Positions 5,863-8,915 of a DNA stretch of 8,915 bases are shown in pieces. This stretch comes from Micromonosporaceae bacterium (lineage in GTDB: Bacteria > Actinomycetota > Actinomycetes > Mycobacteriales > Micromonosporaceae). Every line of letters begins with the position of its first letter. The first letter of the stretch is position 1. The stretch lies in contig JADGHA010000151.1 in the NCBI GenBank assembly GCA_019689695.1, positions 1 through 8,915 on the forward strand, read 5' to 3'. Below the pieces are notes generated by a model. It had not been told where the DNA came from and ran no database searches. It was given only the letters and a program-made list of their open reading frames with translations. The position numbers were made by a program, and so were the translations under genes.

Positions 5863-8510
5863 CGTGTCTCTTCCTGTTCCGGCCGGTGGTCGGAGCCGAC
5901 CTCTCGTAGGGCGCGGTTCACGCCGGACTCGAACTGTTCGACCAGTCTGCGTGCCTGCTCGGGATCTAGCGGTTGGTGGTCCACGGGCGGCGGTCCGGAC
6001 CGCTCTCCGGCCGGCCACAGGGTGGCGCCGGGCACCCTGCGGGTCAGGGGCGACTTCCCGGCCGGGCTGACCGGAACGTCCACACGGGACCCGTTGACCA
6101 TCTCGCCCAGGGCGCGCCGCACTCCGGCCTCGAACTCTTCGACCAGTGTTCGAGCCGAGTCCGGGTCACCAAAGGACCGCGTCGGCTCGGCCGGCCTCGG
6201 CGACGTGCCGGGGGGAAGCTGCGCCCCCCGTACGCGCCGCCGCAGCGCGGGCCGGGAGCGGGCGGCGTCCGCTGGCTCCGCGGTGGCGTTCGTCGCCGCC
6301 TCGCCCGCGACCGGGGCCCGGCTGGTCGCCGCCGGCTCAGTCGAGGCTCCGCCGGTCGCCTCCGGCTTGATCAGGGCCTCGCCGGCCGACGCTCTGCCGT
6401 CGCTGGGCGCTGCCGCCGGCCTGTCGCTGGGCGCGGCCGTCCGTACCGGGCGTTCGTCGGTGGCAAACGCGTTCCATGTTGGACCCGCTGTCAGCGTGCG
6501 GGTCGCACGCTCCAGCGCCGCCACGTCGAACGGCGGGTCAGTGCGGGTTGCGAGGGACGCCAGTGGCGCCGACGGTGCAGCGGGCAGTGCGGCCCGCGCC
6601 GGCGCGGTGGCGGGATCGATGAGGTGGAGAGTATTCGCCTCCGGCTCGAGCGGCACCGGTACAAGCATGTGCTGGGCCAGCTCGACGACGGCCGTGACGC
6701 CGCCGCCCGGCGTCGCAGACAGCGTGACCCCTATGCCGTGCCGTCGGGCCAGCCGGCCCACCACGAACAGGCCGAGCACTTCGGTCGGCGCCAGGTCCAG
6801 CCGCTCCCGGCGGGCCAGCCGGGCGTTCTCCTCGGCCAGCCGGTCCGGTGGCATGCCGAGGCCGTGGTCCACAATGGCCAGTTGGGCACCGGTGCCGGTG
6901 ACGGTCCGGTTGGCGGTGACGGTGACCCGGGTGTGCGGCGGCGAGAAGTTGGTCGCGTTCTCCATCAGCTCGGCCAGCATCAGCACCAGGTCGCCCACCA
7001 GTGCGGGCGCCACCACGAGGTCGTCCGGGACGGACAGGTCGACTCTGGTGTAGTCCTCGATCTCGCCCAGCGCCAGCCGCACCACGTCGCCGAGCTGCAC
7101 CGGGGCGACGTGCGGCTCCGCCCCGGCTGCGCCGGAGAGCACGACCAGGCTGCTCGCGCTGCGCCGCAGCCGGCTGGAGACGTGGTCGAGCCGGTACAGC
7201 TGCTGCAGCCGGCTCGGGTCCTGCTCGCCGCGCTCCAGCTGGTCGATGAGGGCGATCTGCCGGCCGACCAGGTTCTGCGTGCGCCGGCCGACGTGGCCGA
7301 ACATCTGGGCCACGTTGCGTCGGCTGGCCACCTGCCGCTCGACCAGCCGCGCCGCGGTCTGCTGCACCCGGTCGAAGGCCCGGGCCAGGTCGCCGATCTC
7401 GTCCTGGGCCGCCACCTCGACCGGCGCCAGCTGGACCGGCATGGCCGCTTCGGACTCGTCGTCGGCGACCCGCTCCAGCTCCGCCTCGGCCAGGCCGGCC
7501 ACCTGTTCCGCCGAGCGGGTGAGCCGGATCAGCGGCCGCACGACCGCGCCGGCCACCACGAGACTGAGCACCACCACCAGCAGCAGGACCGCGACGGACA
7601 GGCCAGCCGTGGCGTAGGCGAGGACGAGGGCCTGGCGCTGTTCGCTGGTCACCTGCGCGGTCACCTCGGTGGAGATCTTGCGCTCCACGAAACGCCCGAG
7701 GGTGATGAACGACAGCAGCGTAGGGAACAGGGTCGGCGCCGACAGGCGGCTGATGGTACCGACCGGGTCGGCGGGGTAGCCGGTGAGGAAATCCCTCCCG
7801 GCCCGCGCCTCGAACGCCTCCTGCACCAAGGTGTAGAGCGCGAACTGCTCAGGGGTGGCGAACGTCTGCACCCGCTCGACGCTGGCCTGCGTCGTGGCCA
7901 TCACGCTGCCGAGCTGACTCATCGCGGCCGGGCTGCGGGTCGCCGCCGCGATCACCATGTACGCCGCGCCGGTGTTGATCCCTTCGTCCAGCCGCAGCAC
8001 CGCGTCGAGGGCGACCACCTCCCGGCTGCCCAACGCGGACATGTCCAGCCGTTCGCCGAGATGCAGCGAGCTGATGAGGCGGGCGATGACCGTGCTGAAG
8101 GCGGCCATCGCCTGCTCCGGAGGCACCGTCCGGCTCAGCACCTGGCTGCGTATCGGGCCCAGGTCGCGGATCGCCTCGACCGCCGCCGAGACCTCGGCCG
8201 GCAGGTCCTCGCCGAGGTCGGCGCGCAGGTCTGCCATCCGGTCCAGGACCTTGGCCGTCTGCTCGGTCAGCTCCGACTGGTCGGCGATCTGGACCAGGTA
8301 GCCTGCGGCCTGCATCCGCTCCAGCTGCAGCTCCTGTACGAGCGCACCGACGCCGCTGGCGATCCGCATCGCGCGCACGGTCTGTCCGGCCCGGTCAGCG
8401 TGCCGGACCTGGTCGAGCACCAACGGGACGGTGAGAGCGGCGACCGCGAGCAGCGGGATCGCGGTAAGCAGCGCGAGCTTGCCGCGGATACGGACCTTAC
8501 CGAGGATCAC
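5859..8510 (-). CDS. cvnA: Conservon sensor histidine-kinase-like protein CvnA with NIT-like sensor domain
   Basis: An 883-residue membrane sensor. TM1 spans about 11-32. The extracytoplasmic helical region 45-290 fits the nitrate/nitrite-sensing (NIT) domain class, though its ligand is unknown. TM2 is about 296-323 and a HAMP linker runs to about 391. The dimerisation region contains RRTQNLVGRQIALID (409-423) and YRLDHVSSRLRR (439-450), where H443 is the best candidate phospho-acceptor. The ATP-binding domain is complete: N box ELMENATNFSPP (514-525), G1 DHGLGM (548-553), G2 GLFVVGRLARRHGIGV (580-595), and GGGV (602-605). Residues 630-883 are an Ala/Pro-rich tail with a duplicated motif near the end. 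The start is GTG at 8510, 14 bp inside the preceding gene, with a G-rich ribosome site. In conservons CvnA anchors the GTPase complex at the membrane; kinase activity has to be shown for each case. Confidence 0.93.
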   Translation of the reverse strand: MILGKVRIRGKLALLTAIPLLAVAALTVPLVLDQVRHADRAGQTVRAMRIASGVGALVQELQLERMQAAGYLVQIADQSELTEQTAKVLDRMADLRADLGEDLPAEVSAAVEAIRDLGPIRSQVLSRTVPPEQAMAAFSTVIARLISSLHLGERLDMSALGSREVVALDAVLRLDEGINTGAAYMVIAAATRSPAAMSQLGSVMATTQASVERVQTFATPEQFALYTLVQEAFEARAGRDFLTGYPADPVGTISRLSAPTLFPTLLSFITLGRFVERKISTEVTAQVTSEQRQALVLAYATAGLSVAVLLLVVVLSLVVAGAVVRPLIRLTRSAEQVAGLAEAELERVADDESEAAMPVQLAPVEVAAQDEIGDLARAFDRVQQTAARLVERQVASRRNVAQMFGHVGRRTQNLVGRQIALIDQLERGEQDPSRLQQLYRLDHVSSRLRRSASSLVVLSGAAGAEPHVAPVQLGDVVRLALGEIEDYTRVDLSVPDDLVVAPALVGDLVLMLAELMENATNFSPPHTRVTVTANRTVTGTGAQLAIVDHGLGMPPDRLAEENARLARRERLDLAPTEVLGLFVVGRLARRHGIGVTLSATPGGGVTAVVELAQHMLVPVPLEPEANTLHLIDPATAPARAALPAAPSAPLASLATRTDPPFDVAALERATRTLTAGPTWNAFATDERPVRTAAPSDRPAAAPSDGRASAGEALIKPEATGGASTEPAATSRAPVAGEAATNATAEPADAARSRPALRRRVRGAQLPPGTSPRPAEPTRSFGDPDSARTLVEEFEAGVRRALGEMVNGSRVDVPVSPAGKSPLTRRVPGATLWPAGERSGPPPVDHQPLDPEQARRLVEQFESGVNRALREVGSDHRPEQEETR
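5898..6245 (-). repeat. Tandem imperfect repeat encoding the CvnA C-terminal motif
   Basis: Two copies of about 50 codons, offset by 66-67 residues, encode residues 756-804 and 822-871 of CvnA. Each begins with a basic turn (RRRVRGAQLPPG and TRRVPGATLWPAG). After a variable linker each ends with an acidic amphipathic helix (DPDSARTLVEEFEAGVRRAL and DPEQARRLVEQFESGVNRAL). The similarity is visible in DNA as well: CTCGAACTCTTCGACCAGT and CTCGAACTGTTCGACCAGT on the plus strand. The repeat probably represents a duplicated short interaction module; the binding partner is unknown. Confidence 0.75.
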
Positions 8511-8915
8511 CGGACCGCCCCCACCCCGGAAGCCCGGCGCCGTCGGTCTCGCTGCGCAGCCCCGCTGGCGTGCTTACCAGCGGTCGCTCCACGGGCGCCG
8601 CGACCGGCTGCGGTTCCGCGGGTGGCCGCTGGTCCAGCGCCCTGCGCCGGAGCGGGACGTACGTGAGGACGACCGGCGTGGCCACCAGCAGCACCGCCAG
8701 CGCCAGCGCGGCCACCGCGGCGCGCTGCCGCCGGTCCAGGTCCCTGATCCGCGTGACGATCAGCTCGTCCAGCTCGGTGTAGATGGTGGTGCCGAGATCT
8801 GCCGCGGCGCGGTGCAGGTCGGCCTGCGCGCTGGCCAGCGGCGCCTGGTTGGGGACGAGCTGGTCCGCGCCCGGCGCGCTGGCCGCGCCGAACGCATCCA
8901 TGCTGCGCTGGAACA
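8497..8915 (-). CDS. C-terminal part of a membrane sensor-like protein upstream of cvnA (partial)
   Basis: The reading frame is open to the window edge, so only the C-terminal end is seen; the ATG at 8901 is probably internal. Numbered from that ATG, residues 20-60 form long helices with heptad-like spacing (SAQADLHRAAADLG, YTELDELIVTRIRDLDRR). They resemble the last helix of an extracytoplasmic four-helix sensor domain. One membrane segment follows at about 61-83 (AAVAALALAVLLVATPVVLT), with positive residues behind it (PLRRRALDQR). A Pro-rich cytoplasmic tail of about 45 residues then ends the protein. No kinase, HAMP, GGDEF or methyl-acceptor domain follows. The TAA at 8497 lies 14 bp inside cvnA, so the two are probably translated together. 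It could be an additional signal-receiving subunit for CvnA, or the degenerate or split end of a second sensor. The family cannot be named from this fragment. Confidence 0.72.
   Translation of the reverse strand, partial: FQRSMDAFGAASAPGADQLVPNQAPLASAQADLHRAAADLGTTIYTELDELIVTRIRDLDRRQRAAVAALALAVLLVATPVVLTYVPLRRRALDQRPPAEPQPVAAPVERPLVSTPAGLRSETDGAGLPGWGRSGDPR

Noticed and set aside
5863..6018. Longer N-terminus for CvnB starting at 6018
   Set aside because: The added 52 residues are Arg/Pro-rich and lie wholly inside cvnA. The ATG at 5862 has a good ribosome site and the usual 4-bp ATGA overlap.
5859..8510. Calling CvnA a nitrate or nitrite receptor
   Set aside because: The NIT name reflects a domain class; the sequence gives no ligand-specific residues, so the signal is left open.
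5973..8666. Very long plus-strand open frame opposite cvnA
   Set aside because: It mirrors the cvnA codons. The translation is Arg/Gly/His/Gln-rich with no domain, as expected for the antisense frame of a high-GC gene, while the minus strand encodes a complete sensor kinase.

Overview
The window is very GC-rich DNA with the codon pattern of an actinomycete. The gene content, a conservon-type operon with a nitrate/nitrite-sensor-like kinase (NIT domain family) whose C-terminal motifs resemble those in Micromonospora and Actinoplanes relatives, suggests a filamentous actinomycete, probably of the Micromonosporaceae. That family-level assignment is inference from protein character; no rRNA or tRNA is present to confirm it.

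Layout. Positions 54-2288 (minus strand) encode a secreted zinc metalloprotease with an immune-inhibitor-A-like C-terminal module, followed by a strong GC hairpin at the left edge. Positions 2424-2681 (minus) hold a small unrecognised gene. It diverges from the broken N-terminal remnant of a short-chain dehydrogenase/reductase (plus strand, about 2715-3016). The two share a compact region with three CATG-centred boxes exactly 14 bp apart, which looks like an operator array. A complete nucleoside hydrolase follows at 3020-3910 (plus) and overlaps tail-to-tail with the next block.

The right half, 3871-8915 (minus strand), is one tightly packed operon. In transcription order it has: the C-terminal end of a membrane sensor-like protein without a visible catalytic domain (cut by the window edge); cvnA, a large membrane histidine-kinase-like sensor; cvnB, a roadblock/LC7 protein; cvnC, a DUF742 protein; cvnD, a small Ras/MglA-like GTPase; and a small protein with a Pro/Ser/Asp-rich tail. 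The first five overlap one another by 4 to 23 bp and the last follows after 27 bp, so co-transcription and translational coupling are likely. From what is known of conservons in Streptomyces, the four Cvn proteins form a membrane-associated, GTPase-based signalling complex reminiscent of eukaryotic G-protein-coupled systems and affect development and secondary metabolism. The unusual parts here are the additional sensor-like gene in front of cvnA, the duplicated motif at the CvnA C-terminus, and the extra gene behind cvnD.

I saw no CRISPR array, insertion sequence, tRNA or rRNA. The most interesting items are the extended conservon with its repeated CvnA tail motif, and the 14-bp-periodic operator array in front of a decayed dehydrogenase gene.
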